Shown here: piece after piece, positions 49,946 through 60,000 of the stretch
How positions within the stretch are numbered: position 1 is the stretch's first letter
How the letters are laid out: each line of letters begins with the position of its first letter
Source of the DNA: Oscillospiraceae bacterium
Lineage (GTDB): Bacteria > Bacillota > Clostridia > Oscillospirales > Oscillospiraceae
Direction: 5' to 3'
DNA length: 61,883 nucleotides
NCBI GenBank assembly: GCA_009783555.1
Contig: WRDH01000013.1
Coordinates: 1-61,883 of the forward strand
Made by a program: the position numbers and the translations under genes
The notes under the pieces: generated by a model
The model's database searches: none
What the model was told of the DNA's origin: nothing
Seen by the model: the letters and a program-made list of their open reading frames with translations, nothing else

Positions 49946-51671
49946 CTAAAATTCCCTTGTGTCCCCGCTCAAATAAAATATAGTGCTCGATGCATCTTTC
50001 GGGAGAAATGTCTATCAGTTTTGCCAGTGTGTAAAGCGAGGTTTGTTTGAGATTTGCGCGTGTTATTATATCATCGTCCGAAAGGACGGAAAAAACGCTG
50101 TTATCCGCAATCAACTCACCTTCAGCCAGAACAATCGCCCTGTCGGTGTTTTCGATTGCCAGATGCATGTCGTGGGTGATGAAAATGATTGTCTTTTTGT
50201 ACTCTGCATTGAGTTTGTTAATGAAATTGATTATTTCCATGTAATGACGGTAATCCTGCCCGGCTGTGGGTTCATCAAGTATGACGACTTCAGGCTCGAG
50301 TGCGAGGATGGATGCAACAGTGATGCGTTTCTTCTGCCCGTAGCTGACAGCATCTACAGGCCAATTTCGCATTTTATATAGCTCGCATGTGCGCAATGTC
50401 TTCTCAGCTCGCGATGCAATCTCATCTTCGGAGAGCCTCTTAAGCCGCAGCGCAAGCTCGACCTCATCCTTGATGATATCTTTTACAATCATCTGGTTCG
50501 GATTTTGCATAACATATCCGATTTCCTCGCCGATTTCCCTGACGCTCATACCTTTCTGGTTATTTCCGCTTATGTAAATCACTCCGGCATCAGGGCGGTC
50601 GATACCGCAAATTAGCCGTGCAAGCGTGGATTTGCCTGCACCGTTTTTACCAATGAGCGCGACACGTTCGCCCTTGCGCACCTCAAGACTTATGTCCCGC
50701 AGAACATTTTTCGCTTTCGGACCGCGGATGTACGAAAATGTCACGCTTTCCGTTTGAATTGCTTTTTCGCCAATTTCGGTTGGTTGTGAATCCGGCTTAA
50801 TCGCAAAAAATTTATGAAGTTTATCAATATCACCCGAAGACAGTTCCATAAAAGCAGGATCTTCAAGCCCCTTGATTTTATCAAGTTCACATCCTGCGTA
50901 TTTTAAAGCAGATATATATAATGGCTCCCGTATGCCGTACTTTTGAAGAATGTCGCTGCAAAGCAACTCAAAAGTGGTCGTGTCCGCAACGATACGCCCC
51001 TTGTCCATCAAAATAACTCTGTCAACAGGGCGGTGCAAGGCATCTTCAAGGCGGTGTTCGATAATGATTACCGTACGGTTGCCGTTTCTTGCTATTTTAT
51101 CTATTAAATCAATGGTGACTGTCCCGGTGTGCGGGTCGAGTGAAGCGAGCGGTTCATCAAAAATCAATATATTCATACTATCGCCCAACACACCGGCTAG
51201 AGCAACCTTTTGTTTTTGACCGCCCGAAAGATTAAACGGCAATGAAGGCAAAAAATCCTCCATACCTACCTCTGTCGCATAACGGAGTACGCGCGGAAGC
51301 ATTTCCGCACGCGGAGTGTTTTCATTTTCCATCGCAAAGGCGATATCCTCGCCAACTGAAAGTCCGACAAATTGTGCATCGGAATCCTGAAGCACCGTAC
51401 CTACCATGGTGCTGAGCTTAAAAATCGACAAATCACGGGTCTCGAGACCGTTTACTTTTAGCGAGCCGGTGATTTTTCCCGCAAAAGAAAACGGTATAAG
51501 CCCGTTGATACAATTTGCCAGTGTGGATTTTCCACTACCCGACGCTCCGAGGATAAGCACCTTTTCACCTTCAAAAATTGTGAGGTTGATATCGTGGAGC
51601 GTCGGCTTGTTTTGAATTTTGTAATGGAAACAGAAATCCTGAAATTGAATGACCGGTTTTTTACCGTCCAT
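49935..51671 (-). CDS. Fused double ATPase of ECF transporter (YkoD-like)
   Basis: A 578-residue protein with two ABC ATPase domains in one chain. Domain 1 has GASGSGKST, LSGGQKQKVALAG and LIFDEPLASLD. Domain 2 has GKNGAGKST, a degenerate signature VSYGQKKRI and VILDEPTAGQD. Such fusions replace the EcfA1-EcfA2 pair in YkoEDC and related transporters. It works with the S component encoded upstream and EcfT encoded downstream. The first domain has the full catalytic set; the second keeps Walker motifs and H-loop (ITHDMHLA). Confidence 0.9.
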   Translation of the reverse strand: MDGKKPVIQFQDFCFHYKIQNKPTLHDINLTIFEGEKVLILGASGSGKSTLANCINGLIPFSFAGKITGSLKVNGLETRDLSIFKLSTMVGTVLQDSDAQFVGLSVGEDIAFAMENENTPRAEMLPRVLRYATEVGMEDFLPSLPFNLSGGQKQKVALAGVLGDSMNILIFDEPLASLDPHTGTVTIDLIDKIARNGNRTVIIIEHRLEDALHRPVDRVILMDKGRIVADTTTFELLCSDILQKYGIREPLYISALKYAGCELDKIKGLEDPAFMELSSGDIDKLHKFFAIKPDSQPTEIGEKAIQTESVTFSYIRGPKAKNVLRDISLEVRKGERVALIGKNGAGKSTLARLICGIDRPDAGVIYISGNNQKGMSVREIGEEIGYVMQNPNQMIVKDIIKDEVELALRLKRLSEDEIASRAEKTLRTCELYKMRNWPVDAVSYGQKKRITVASILALEPEVVILDEPTAGQDYRHYMEIINFINKLNAEYKKTIIFITHDMHLAIENTDRAIVLAEGELIADNSVFSVLSDDDIITRANLKQTSLYTLAKLIDISPERCIEHYILFERGHKGILDEQ

Positions 51672-51695
51672 ACGCTATCCTATTATTCCTCTTTT

Positions 51696-52277
51696 TTATT
51701 CCTCTTCTTTGAGATTACTGCGTTTTTTATAGCGGTTGGCAAAGAGGAAGAGCAACGGAATACCGATTATTACAAGGACAGCAGTGTTAGCGATTCCACC
51801 TGCAAATGCTTGGAGGAAGGTGATTTCGAGGTCGGCGGCATAGAATATCGCAGTCATTACCGGTGTTACGAGACCAAATGCGACTGCGTTTCCAACTACA
51901 CAGCAGACCGCATAGATAATTGCGTGTTTTACAGTGAAAATGCCTTCGTCGATTCTTGCACCGTACAGTGGCAGGGCACCTATGAAAAGACCCAACACAC
52001 CATTGCCGACTGACCAGTCAAACCAGAAACCCCAGCCGCCAATCAGATCAGCTACGAAGTTGCCGATAAGCATTGTCGCAAACGCAGGAACCGCACCGAA
52101 AAGCCCGCCAACGATAACCGGGATTATCATCGCCGAAGTCAGATAGGTGTTGGCAAAGATAGGAATACTACCGAATACCATAAGAGTGCCGAATAATGCC
52201 GCACCGACTGCGACTGCTACAAGTGTCATTGTATTCCATTTGCCGAGGAATAACCTGCCCAGACTTTGTTCTTTCAT
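51696..52277 (-). CDS. ECF transporter S component (second system)
   Basis: A 193-residue protein with about five to six helices (AVAVGAALFGTLMVFGSIPI, MIIPVIVGGLFGAVPAFATMLIGNFVADLIGG, and others) and a charged C-terminal tail. It has the layout of the riboflavin/thiamine-type S components (ECF-ribofla_trS or YkoE group). The substrate is not determinable. It is first in a three-gene ECF operon with the S, double ATPase, T order of YkoEDC. A promoter and a family A repeat lie upstream. Proximity to adenine deaminase hints at a purine- or pyrimidine-related vitamin only weakly. Confidence 0.82.
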   Translation of the reverse strand: MKEQSLGRLFLGKWNTMTLVAVAVGAALFGTLMVFGSIPIFANTYLTSAMIIPVIVGGLFGAVPAFATMLIGNFVADLIGGWGFWFDWSVGNGVLGLFIGALPLYGARIDEGIFTVKHAIIYAVCCVVGNAVAFGLVTPVMTAIFYAADLEITFLQAFAGGIANTAVLVIIGIPLLFLFANRYKKRSNLKEEE

Positions 52278-52338
52278 AATAACCCTCCAAAAAATGTATT
52301 TTTTACTGTTACCGTATGACGCTAAACAGCTTGCTGTC

Positions 52339-52368
52339 AGTATAAAGTATACGCTGCATGCATGTCAA
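52339..52368 (-). promoter_or_regulatory. Promoter of the second ECF operon
   Basis: On the minus strand TTGACA (52363-52368), 18 bases, TATACT (52339-52344). A second TATACT overlaps the spacer. ACAGC-TT-GCTGT (52326-52337) lies at the transcription start and may be an operator. Confidence 0.6.
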
Positions 52369-52390
52369 CAATAATATGAATAAGTTGTTA

Positions 52391-52430
52391 CAAGACAAGG
52401 AGACCGTCCCCCTGTCTTGCCCTGTCTTGT
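52391..52430 (-). repeat. Family A repeat copy
   Basis: GACCGTCCCCCTGTCTTG followed by a second CCTGTCTTG. It stands between the ECF promoter and the permease terminator. Confidence 0.7.
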
Positions 52431-52449
52431 TCCTTGACAACAATATAGA

Positions 52450-52480
52450 AGAAAGTCCAACTACTTCAGTTGAACTTTCT
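52450..52480 (-). terminator. Hairpin terminator after the permease gene
   Basis: AGAAAGTCCAACT and AGTTGAACTTTCT form a 13-bp stem with one mismatch and a five-base loop, 25 bases after the permease stop. The following T run is weak. Confidence 0.5.
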
Positions 52481-52505
52481 CATTGTTGATTAATCGATAG
52501 TATAT

Positions 52506-53699
52506 TTATGTAAAAATCGGGGCAAAGATGTATGGTGCTACGTAGCGTACAAGCACACCTGCGACCAGTCCGAGGAATGGGTTTTTAGTCAGTGCTGTTA
52601 TTGCCAATGCCGCTGATGCTTGACCGACATATCCTGTACCCATTGAGCTGTTTAAGTTCGGTACGAAGGTTGAGAAGAATCCGATGATGAACAGGAAACC
52701 TGCAATGGCTTGTACCGGAATGTACTTTACTGCTTTTGTCATAAGGCCTAAGAGCAACAGCAATCCGCAGAGCAGCATCATTATTACACCGGCCATAACA
52801 GGCCAGGGTGCTGCCGCTGTAGCGGAGATTATTGCACCGACAGGCGCACCGCCGAATATTACGCTCGGTATATCCGCCAAGCTGTTGATAACTGTCAGGT
52901 GGTCCATGTTCTGCACGGTTCCTTCAGGACCCATACCGGCAGTGATGTTACCGAATGCAATGTTTGTGCCTATGTTCAAGCTTATGAATGCAAGAGCAAA
53001 GTAGAATGCATAAAATCCAAACTTGGGCTTCATTATTTTAAAGTCTTGCCAATATTCCCTCGTCCAGAACTTTGGATTTTCCGTTTGATCCATATCGCCG
53101 ACGTAGCCGTCGTCTTTTGCTGCTTTTGCGATGTTTATGCGCCGTCCTCTTTTTCCTGTTTCGGGGTCTTTCTGCAACAGACAGAAGTCAAGTGTTGCCA
53201 GTGTTACGGAAACAGCTATGACATAAACCAGACGATGCGGGCTTGGGAAGAAATAATGGAATACTACATGTGTTGCAAGCGCACTGACAAACGCGATGAT
53301 GCTGGTACGTTTTGCTTGCTTAAACATGTCAATGCTTATCCCTGCCACCATCAGTCCGACACCTGCCATCATGCCGTTGACGACTGCGACTCCTGCAAAA
53401 GCTGCAATGCTTGTAACGGCACCGGTAAGTCCCAGCGGAACCATTACTACAACCGCAATGAGCAAGGCTGCGACACGTTCGTTCATGTTTTTCATAAAAT
53501 GCGAAACCGTCAGTATAGATGACTGACCCGAAACAGGTGTAATTGACCCTGTAAGCAAGTTACCTATTGCACCGACAAGAAACGCAAACGCCGTTGGTTT
53601 CATTTTGTAACCTTGCGCTGCCGCCCACGCAAGCATAGTCAAGCCGTTAATTGCGACAAATACTACTGCGATTACGAATACCGATAGATCTTGGAACAT
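52506..53699 (-). CDS. NCS2-like purine/xanthine permease
   Basis: A 397-residue membrane protein with about ten hydrophobic segments and one soluble loop around residues 175-220 (KDPETGKRGRRINIAKAAKDDG). The ITPVSGQSSILTVSHFMKN stretch and the overall layout resemble nucleobase permeases of the NCS2/AzgA type, but the match is not decisive. The gene lies 110 bases after adenine deaminase with its own promoter and a GGAGAGGTG ribosome site. Adenine or hypoxanthine uptake is a reasonable guess from this neighbour. Confidence 0.7.
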   Translation of the reverse strand: MFQDLSVFVIAVVFVAINGLTMLAWAAAQGYKMKPTAFAFLVGAIGNLLTGSITPVSGQSSILTVSHFMKNMNERVAALLIAVVVMVPLGLTGAVTSIAAFAGVAVVNGMMAGVGLMVAGISIDMFKQAKRTSIIAFVSALATHVVFHYFFPSPHRLVYVIAVSVTLATLDFCLLQKDPETGKRGRRINIAKAAKDDGYVGDMDQTENPKFWTREYWQDFKIMKPKFGFYAFYFALAFISLNIGTNIAFGNITAGMGPEGTVQNMDHLTVINSLADIPSVIFGGAPVGAIISATAAAPWPVMAGVIMMLLCGLLLLLGLMTKAVKYIPVQAIAGFLFIIGFFSTFVPNLNSSMGTGYVGQASAALAITALTKNPFLGLVAGVLVRYVAPYIFAPIFT

Positions 53700-53746
53700 A
53701 ACTTCACCTCTCCTTAGTTAACTGGATTTGTAGCGTATGATTGTAG

Positions 53747-53776
53747 ATTATATAACAATGAAAAAAAGAATCGCAA
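53747..53776 (-). promoter_or_regulatory. Promoter of the permease gene
   Basis: On the minus strand TTGCGA (53771-53776), 18 bases, TATAAT (53747-53752). Confidence 0.5.
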
Positions 53777-53808
53777 GAAGTTTATTCAAAAATTCCTAAC
53801 AATTTTTC

Positions 53809-55539
53809 CTAAGCCTCTATAGCCGTAAAATCAAACACGGTCACATCAAACAGACCCATATCCGTAAGCTTTAGCTCAGGAATAACGGGTAACGCCATAA
53901 AGCATAACGTCATCAGTGGCTCGACGTTTTCGCTCACGCCCAGTTCCTTGTGTGCTATCTTATGAAGTGAGTCGAGCTTTTCGTCAACCCATTCACCGCT
54001 TTGGTTGCTCATTATGCCGCCGATGGGAAGGGGCATGGATTCCAGTACTTTTCCGTCTTTTACCAAAACTACGCCGCCGCCTTGAGCAACAAGGGTTTCA
54101 ACTGCGAAGGCTATTTCTTCGTCCGATACTCCTGCGGTGATAATGTTGTGCGAATCATGCGCTATAGACAGAGCAACAGCACCTGATTTTATTCCATAGC
54201 CCCGTAAAAAGGCAACAGCTACATTTCCTGTGTTCTGATGCCTTTCGACCACAGCCAGCTTTACGATGTCAACTGCTTCATCACGTTTGAAGTCGCCGTC
54301 ATCGCCTACCTTCACATGAGCAGTGCCTTTGCCTGTGACGATTCCGCCCGGACGTATGTCGATGACTTTTACAAAATCACTTTTCAAATTGAGCTTCAAC
54401 TTCTGCTTTGAAAAATCCTTTACATGGAAGCTGCTTTCCATTGCAGAACTGTCACACCGTATTACGTTAGGTAGATATTTACCATTTTCTGCAATTAATT
54501 CACCTTCGATATAAACTTGTGCAACACGGAATTCTGTTAAGTCGTCCAGCAAGACAATATCGGCACGCAGCCCCGGAGCAATAGCACCCCGGTCGGACAA
54601 CCCGAAGCATGCTGCGGCGTTTAATGTTGCCATACGAATAGCCTCTACCGGCTTAATGCCATGCTTGACGCATATTCGCAAGTGGTTATCGAGGTGTCCT
54701 GTTTCAAAGACTGTCCTCGGTTGCAAATCATCAGAGCAAAGCAAGCAGCGGGAGATATTTTCGGGAGTTACTCCACCCAGCAAAACATCCAAATCTTGAC
54801 AGGCAGACCCGCGACGCATCAGGATGTACATTCCCCGCGAAATTTTTTCTTGCATATTTTCAACTGTTGTACATTCGTGGTCGGTTGAAATTCCTGCACT
54901 GACATAAGCATTGAGGTTCAAACCGGAAAGTCCGGGACAATGGCCATCGATATGAACACCTGCGTCATGTGCGGCAAGAAGAGAGTCAAGCGTAGAGTCC
55001 ATAGCCAGAAAAACTCCGGGAAAGTTCATAAACTCGGCAATACCAAGGACTCTTTTTTTCTTTAGCTCGACTGAAATGTCTTCCGATGTTATACAGGCTC
55101 CCGCATGCTCAAATGTTGTGGCGGGAACACATGGAGATAACATAAACTTGATGTCGAGCGCAGTTTCGCTTGCTGCATTCATCATATAGTCGAGAGCCTC
55201 AAGACCTTTAATATTGGCAATTTCATGCGGGTCGGCGATAATTGTTGTTGCTCCGTGCGGAACAAGTATTTTTCCGAGTTCTTCAGGGGTCAGATAAGAT
55301 GATTCAATATGTATATGACTGTCAATAAAACCGGGCGCGGCAAACCTTCCTTTAGCATCGTGGACGATCTCTCCTTCATACGTCCCAACACCCGCAATAT
55401 ACCCGTCAGAAATCGCAATATCACCTTCAATTACAGTACCGCTGTATACATCTATAACTTTTGCATTTTTAATAACCACATCCGCAGGAACACGCCCCGC
55501 CGCAACATCAATCCGCTTCTTCAACTCACTTTTAGTCAT
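53809..55539 (-). CDS. ade: Adenine deaminase
   Basis: A 576-residue amidohydrolase of the bacterial Ade type. The start is the ATG at 55539, with GGGAGGTT in front; the frame extends to 55665, but that part would code for repeat-derived residues. The metal site is in GFIDSHIHIESS, with later HIDGHCPGLSG, ISTDHECT and CSDDLQP. The C-terminal third has the Ade-specific ALSIAHDSHNI and PIGGIMS motifs. It converts adenine to hypoxanthine and ammonia in the cytoplasm. The neighbouring permease may deliver the base. The length is normal for the family. Confidence 0.93.
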   Translation of the reverse strand: MTKSELKKRIDVAAGRVPADVVIKNAKVIDVYSGTVIEGDIAISDGYIAGVGTYEGEIVHDAKGRFAAPGFIDSHIHIESSYLTPEELGKILVPHGATTIIADPHEIANIKGLEALDYMMNAASETALDIKFMLSPCVPATTFEHAGACITSEDISVELKKKRVLGIAEFMNFPGVFLAMDSTLDSLLAAHDAGVHIDGHCPGLSGLNLNAYVSAGISTDHECTTVENMQEKISRGMYILMRRGSACQDLDVLLGGVTPENISRCLLCSDDLQPRTVFETGHLDNHLRICVKHGIKPVEAIRMATLNAAACFGLSDRGAIAPGLRADIVLLDDLTEFRVAQVYIEGELIAENGKYLPNVIRCDSSAMESSFHVKDFSKQKLKLNLKSDFVKVIDIRPGGIVTGKGTAHVKVGDDGDFKRDEAVDIVKLAVVERHQNTGNVAVAFLRGYGIKSGAVALSIAHDSHNIITAGVSDEEIAFAVETLVAQGGGVVLVKDGKVLESMPLPIGGIMSNQSGEWVDEKLDSLHKIAHKELGVSENVEPLMTLCFMALPVIPELKLTDMGLFDVTVFDFTAIEA

Positions 55540-55774
55540 GTTAACCTCCCTTGCTATAACATAAATTTCGATTATCCAACAACGAATAAGGACATTATAA
55601 TTATATAAATGTTTTACGTCAAGACTGCTGAGGAAAGACAGAAGACAGTCTGACGGACAAGACAAGGGAACTGTTTAATGCCAAATATATAATATTAACA
55701 AAAAATTAACATGGCAAATATCTATTGTTCAAATTCATGATTTTCCACATTGCGAGTTCCGAAGTGTGAAAGTT
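55540..55774. other. Intergenic region with a decayed family A copy
   Basis: 235 bases between divergent genes. It contains a degenerate family A word set (AAGACAGTCTGACGGACAAG at about 55637-55656) and AT-rich sequence. No gene, riboswitch or clear promoter for adenine deaminase was found. Confidence 0.4.
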
Positions 55775-55817
55775 ATCACCACAAATGTGTGAATCTTCAC
55801 CATTTGTGGTGATTTTT
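55775..55817 (+). terminator. Long hairpin terminator ahead of the Rpn gene
   Basis: ATCACCACAAATG (55775-55787) pairs with CATTTGTGGTGAT (55801-55813). The loop folds further as GTGAA-TC-TTCAC. TTTTT follows. It would block read-through into the nuclease gene from the left, where no gene on this strand ends nearby. Confidence 0.75.
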
Positions 55818-55920
55818 GGCGTTTTTCCAGCCTCTTGCGCTATATATCTTGTTGTGGTATCTTATGTTCCCGCCGCTGACAATCTTAGTATTTCACCGAA
55901 AACGAATTACACTAATGTTC

Positions 55921-55949
55921 TTGAAAAAGTAAGAAAAAAAACATATAAT
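55921..55949 (+). promoter_or_regulatory. Promoter of the Rpn gene
   Basis: TTGAAA (55921-55926), 17 bases, TATAAT (55944-55949). The start of transcription would fall within or next to the GGAGGT ribosome site at 55952, leaving an extremely short leader. Confidence 0.5.
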
Positions 55950-55964
55950 ATGGAGGTAATAATC

Positions 55965-56849
55965 ATGAGCGCAAACCGCGAATACAAATCGACATTTTTC
56001 TCGGTACTGTTAAGTGAACCAGAGAGACTGCGTGAAGTATACAACGCAATCGCCAACACAAACTACGGCGAAGATGTACCAATAGAAATCAACACTCTAA
56101 AGGACGTCTTTTACAAAGGCTTGGAAAACGACATTTCATTTACAATAGGCGGCAAGTTTGTAGTCCTGATAGAACATCAATCCACAGTCAACAAAAATAT
56201 GCCTCTCAGATGTCTTATGTACATAGCGGATGTATACAAAAAGATTGTCGATATGAAAGCCATTTTCAGGGTAAACCAGATACAAATACCGGCACCCGAG
56301 TTTATCGTATTATACAATGGCAAGGAGCCGTTCCCCGAAGATGAGACATTGCGTTTATCGGATGCATATATGGCAGAAGATGAATCAATGAAGATGTTTG
56401 GAAACCTTGACCTGACTGTTAGAGTGTTGAATATAAATCTACAGTATAATACAGAACTGCTTCACAAAAGCGAAACATTAAAAGGCTATTCAACCATTGT
56501 TGACAGGGTAAGACAAAACCAGCTAATCGGCGTGACCGAAAAAGAGTCAATAGATGAAGCAATAAAATGGGGTATAGAAAACGGTATATTGACGGAATTC
56601 TTAAGGGAACACAGATTGGAGATTGAAAGTATGCTATACACTGAGTTCAACCTCGACACAGCACTGGAAGTCAGAGCGGAGGAGGTACGCGAGGAAACAG
56701 ATGCGAAATGGCAAACAGTCGTAGCGGACAAGGATGCCAAGCTCGCGGACAAGGATGCCGAACTCGCGGACAAGGATGCCGAATTAGCAGACAAGGATGC
56801 CGAACTCTCACAACTTCGTGCACAGCTTGAGGCGTTGCAATCAGGTTAG
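55965..56849 (+). CDS. Rpn/PD-(D/E)XK nuclease-family transposase
   Basis: A 294-residue protein of the recombination-promoting nuclease (Rpn, formerly transposase_31/PD-(D/E)XK transposase) family. NREYKSTFFSVLLSEPERLREVYNAI, then NDISFTIGGKFVVLIEHQST gives the Asp...ExQ core, and LRCLMYIADVYKKIV follows. The C-terminus holds four copies of the heptad ADKDAEL, a likely coiled coil. The ATG at 55965 with GGAGGT upstream is certain. Rpn proteins promote RecA-independent DNA exchange in E. coli. Between a hairpin terminator upstream and another downstream, the gene resembles a small mobile unit. Confidence 0.87.
   Translation: MSANREYKSTFFSVLLSEPERLREVYNAIANTNYGEDVPIEINTLKDVFYKGLENDISFTIGGKFVVLIEHQSTVNKNMPLRCLMYIADVYKKIVDMKAIFRVNQIQIPAPEFIVLYNGKEPFPEDETLRLSDAYMAEDESMKMFGNLDLTVRVLNINLQYNTELLHKSETLKGYSTIVDRVRQNQLIGVTEKESIDEAIKWGIENGILTEFLREHRLEIESMLYTEFNLDTALEVRAEEVREETDAKWQTVVADKDAKLADKDAELADKDAELADKDAELSQLRAQLEALQSG
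56724..56807 (+). repeat. 21-bp tandem repeat (4 copies) in the Rpn gene
   Basis: Four 21-base units, each encoding ADKDA(E/K)L, with a few synonymous changes. Copy number variation would lengthen or shorten the coiled coil by whole heptads without a frameshift. Confidence 0.85.
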
Positions 56850-56870
56850 GTAATAGCTATCCTTGAGTAT

Positions 56871-56899
56871 AACGGCGGGGTACATACCTCGTCGTTTTC
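56871..56899 (+). terminator. Terminator after the Rpn gene
   Basis: AACGGCGGGGTA and TACCTCGTCGTT form a 12-bp stem (two G-T pairs) with a very short loop and TTTT after it. CTTGCGG follows, a word shared with the family D terminators. Confidence 0.65.
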
Positions 56900-57024
56900 T
56901 TGCGGTCTTGTGGTGATATGTAATTTTCAGGGTTCTTTAATCCTTTACATAAATAACCATATATGATATAATAATAATTATTCATTTTGATTTTACAAAA
57001 TCAAAATAAGATAGGAAAGCCGAC

Positions 57025-60000
57025 ATGAGAAGGAACATTTTTATAAAAGCAATGATAAGGCAGCCGCTGCGGACTGTAGCGCTTATGCTGCTTATCGGTA
57101 TTGCTGCTTTTGCTTTTGTGCTGCGTACAATGGAGTACGTGACAGTTAGGGCGGAGTTTGAGGCGCTTGGCGAGCTGTACCGTCCCATAGGCGTACTGCA
57201 GCACCCGGAATGGGATTTTACATATGATGTATCCAAGGTTGCCGACATGTTCGATGCAAGCCCGGATGTTAGGTTTTCCGAGCGGCGTTTCGATGTTCAG
57301 GCTTTTACACACAGCGCACACCTTAATAACTTTGGGGACGGGCACACTTTTGACTTATACAACGCAGACGTTGCAGGAATGCCGCAGGGTGTCCCGCGCG
57401 AGCAGTTAACAACCATAACCGACGCGCTCTTCACGGCTTGGGTACATGGGGTTTGGAGAGATGATGAGGCTAATGAGGTATTTATTACGGTCTGGGCTGA
57501 AGAGATGTTTGCCGGATACCCCGAGCATGTGCATAACACTTGGTTCAGACTTGGAGACAGATATATTGGGGGTATGCAGTTAGTTTACAGTCTGCCTGAG
57601 GATGGTCAAGCATCAGAGCTTCTTCAGCAGATTGAAAACCTTAAAGAAAATGAGCTATACACGTTTCGCGCGAGTTACTTCGCCAGCTATAACCATTGGG
57701 GTATGCTGAATATCCCTTGGCACGGACCCATAACCAACCAACTCTATCTTGATGCGATAATCGAGCCCGGGACAGACCTTAGCAAAGAAATCGCGTTTTT
57801 AAACCGCAACCACAGGGCTGTGACCTTGCAGACGACAGAGGACATGTCCGCACTTCCCATAGCAAGCTCGGTTGATGCAAGCGGTTTTAGACCCGACCAC
57901 TTGATGCTCCCCGGCGGAGATCCGCCATTTTCATTTCGCCTGGGCGTAGGCCGTCCTTTGAACCGCTATGATCACGAAAACGCAAACCCTGTCGCCGTCA
58001 TAAGCCAGCGCTTTAGTATCATCCGCGATGTACGCCTCGGCGACACCATAACCGTAGAGATACCCCGCCGGCAGGAAGTCTACGGCTATAACCATGATCT
58101 TAGGGAGATGAAGGTGAGAGCGCAACCCGACGAGCACGAGCCATATCTGGTAGAGCTTGAGGTCGTAGGCATCTATGTTCATCACTTCCGCAGCCTCTGG
58201 GGGATGCGTGACACCTCTTGCACGGGCTTCATCTATGTCCCCGCGTCCATATTGCCTGACGATCTGGAACTGACGGTCACAGCACCGGGTCTGGAGGGAG
58301 ACGGTGTCCCCATCATATGGTACAGCTTCGTACTCGCGGACTCCCGCCCCGAATCAGAGCAAAGATTCCTTGAACAATACAGACCGCTTGTAGAAGAAGC
58401 CGGGCTTGAGCTTATCCTGCTTGAGTCGGGTTCCCGGGGTTTCTGGCTGCTTGCAGACTCGATAATTTTGACGCTGACGTTCAACGCCGCCGTATTCTGG
58501 CTGGTACTGATACTGACATGTGCTTTCGTGGCGTTTTTGTATATAACCCAACGTCGCAAGGATATGGCGATACAGCAAGCTCTCGGCTTTTCGAAGAAGC
58601 GGATAGTCTCTCATATACTGGTGACGGCAATTTGCTTCATATTACCCGGGATCATCATAGGCGGATACCTTGGCTGGGTCTATTCCACAAGCACAGCAGA
58701 GGAAACGCTCGGAGGGCTTTCCAGCATAATCGAAGGCTATATACCGGCTGTTGAACCATCTCCGATGCTGGCGGTATTCTTGGGTCTTGCGGTGCTTGTG
58801 CTAATGCTTGGCATGATCCTGGCGTCAATCCTGTATTTAATGAGTTTCCCTGTGCTGGCGCAATTACAGGGAAGGCTTAAGCGAGTGAAAAGGAAAAGTA
58901 AAACATCCGGGGTTGTCAGTCCGCTCATTGAAGGCGAAGACACTGTTGCAGGGAAAGCCGTGCTTGCCCCGTTGCCTGCTTTTAACCTTACCCCTGCCCC
59001 GTTTGAGAGGACAAAAAGTAAACTGAGGTGGATACGGCGGCAGATAGCAAGGTCCGGGGTGAAGACAGCACTTTGCTTGCTCATTGCTATGTTACTGGTG
59101 CTGTCGCTGGGTTGGCTCCGGGAGACCATATCAAGGACAGAAGCGGAAATAGATGAAATGTGGGACCTTGCGGTTATATATGGTGAAATTAAGGCATTCA
59201 GCCCGTTCGGAGTGTTTGAGGATCGCCCGCTTGGTGACGTTATCGGAAGGCGTACTATTGATGCAGTCAGGGACAGCGGGTATGCGGAGAATTTTTACGT
59301 AGAGGCTGCGCATTACCGTAACTTTATAGTCCCCCCTGCCACTGACGGCTCATTTCCTGACAACTGGGGTGAAAAAATAGGCTACAACAGAAGCTTACCA
59401 TTTACAGACCCTGAAAACGCGGACGCAATGGACATGATGTTTGCTGTCAACGACCTGGATATCTTCATCGAGAACAATGTACTTAATAACACGGGAACCG
59501 ACCGGGACTTCCGGATTGATTTTGCTGAGGGTTTTAGCACGGAAAGCTTCCAATATTCCGACGAAGATATCGAAACCGGCACCCCCGTTCCGGTCGTGCT
59601 GTCGTCAACAATTATGGATAAACAGGGGCTCAGTCTTGGAGATGAGGCTTTTCTCGGCTTCACCATACAAAGCATGTTTTTTGTTGAGGGTATCCCTGTC
59701 ATCGTAATTGGCTCGTTTAGCGGGCAACCGGTAAGGGAAGCCGCCGAACACGCAATTCTCCTCCCGATTTCGAAATTTGACCATTTAATGATGGGTATGG
59801 GATTCTACACCACATTCACCTTCACCATAAAAACAGACTACAACCGTGAAATCGAGCGGATTAGAGAACTCTTTACCGAGACGGATTTTATGAATCTTGC
59901 CGAGGTAGAACTGTTCATGTCTACCCATGAACTGCTCACCATGGTACGCATAGCAAACCAATCACTGGCACTCCTGCAGCTCATCTACCCCATCGCCGTG

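Noticed and set aside
53809..55665. Longer form of adenine deaminase starting at 55665
   Set aside because: The additional 42 residues lie in repeat-derived and AT-rich DNA, and the ATG at 55539 has an ideal ribosome site and the normal family N-terminus.
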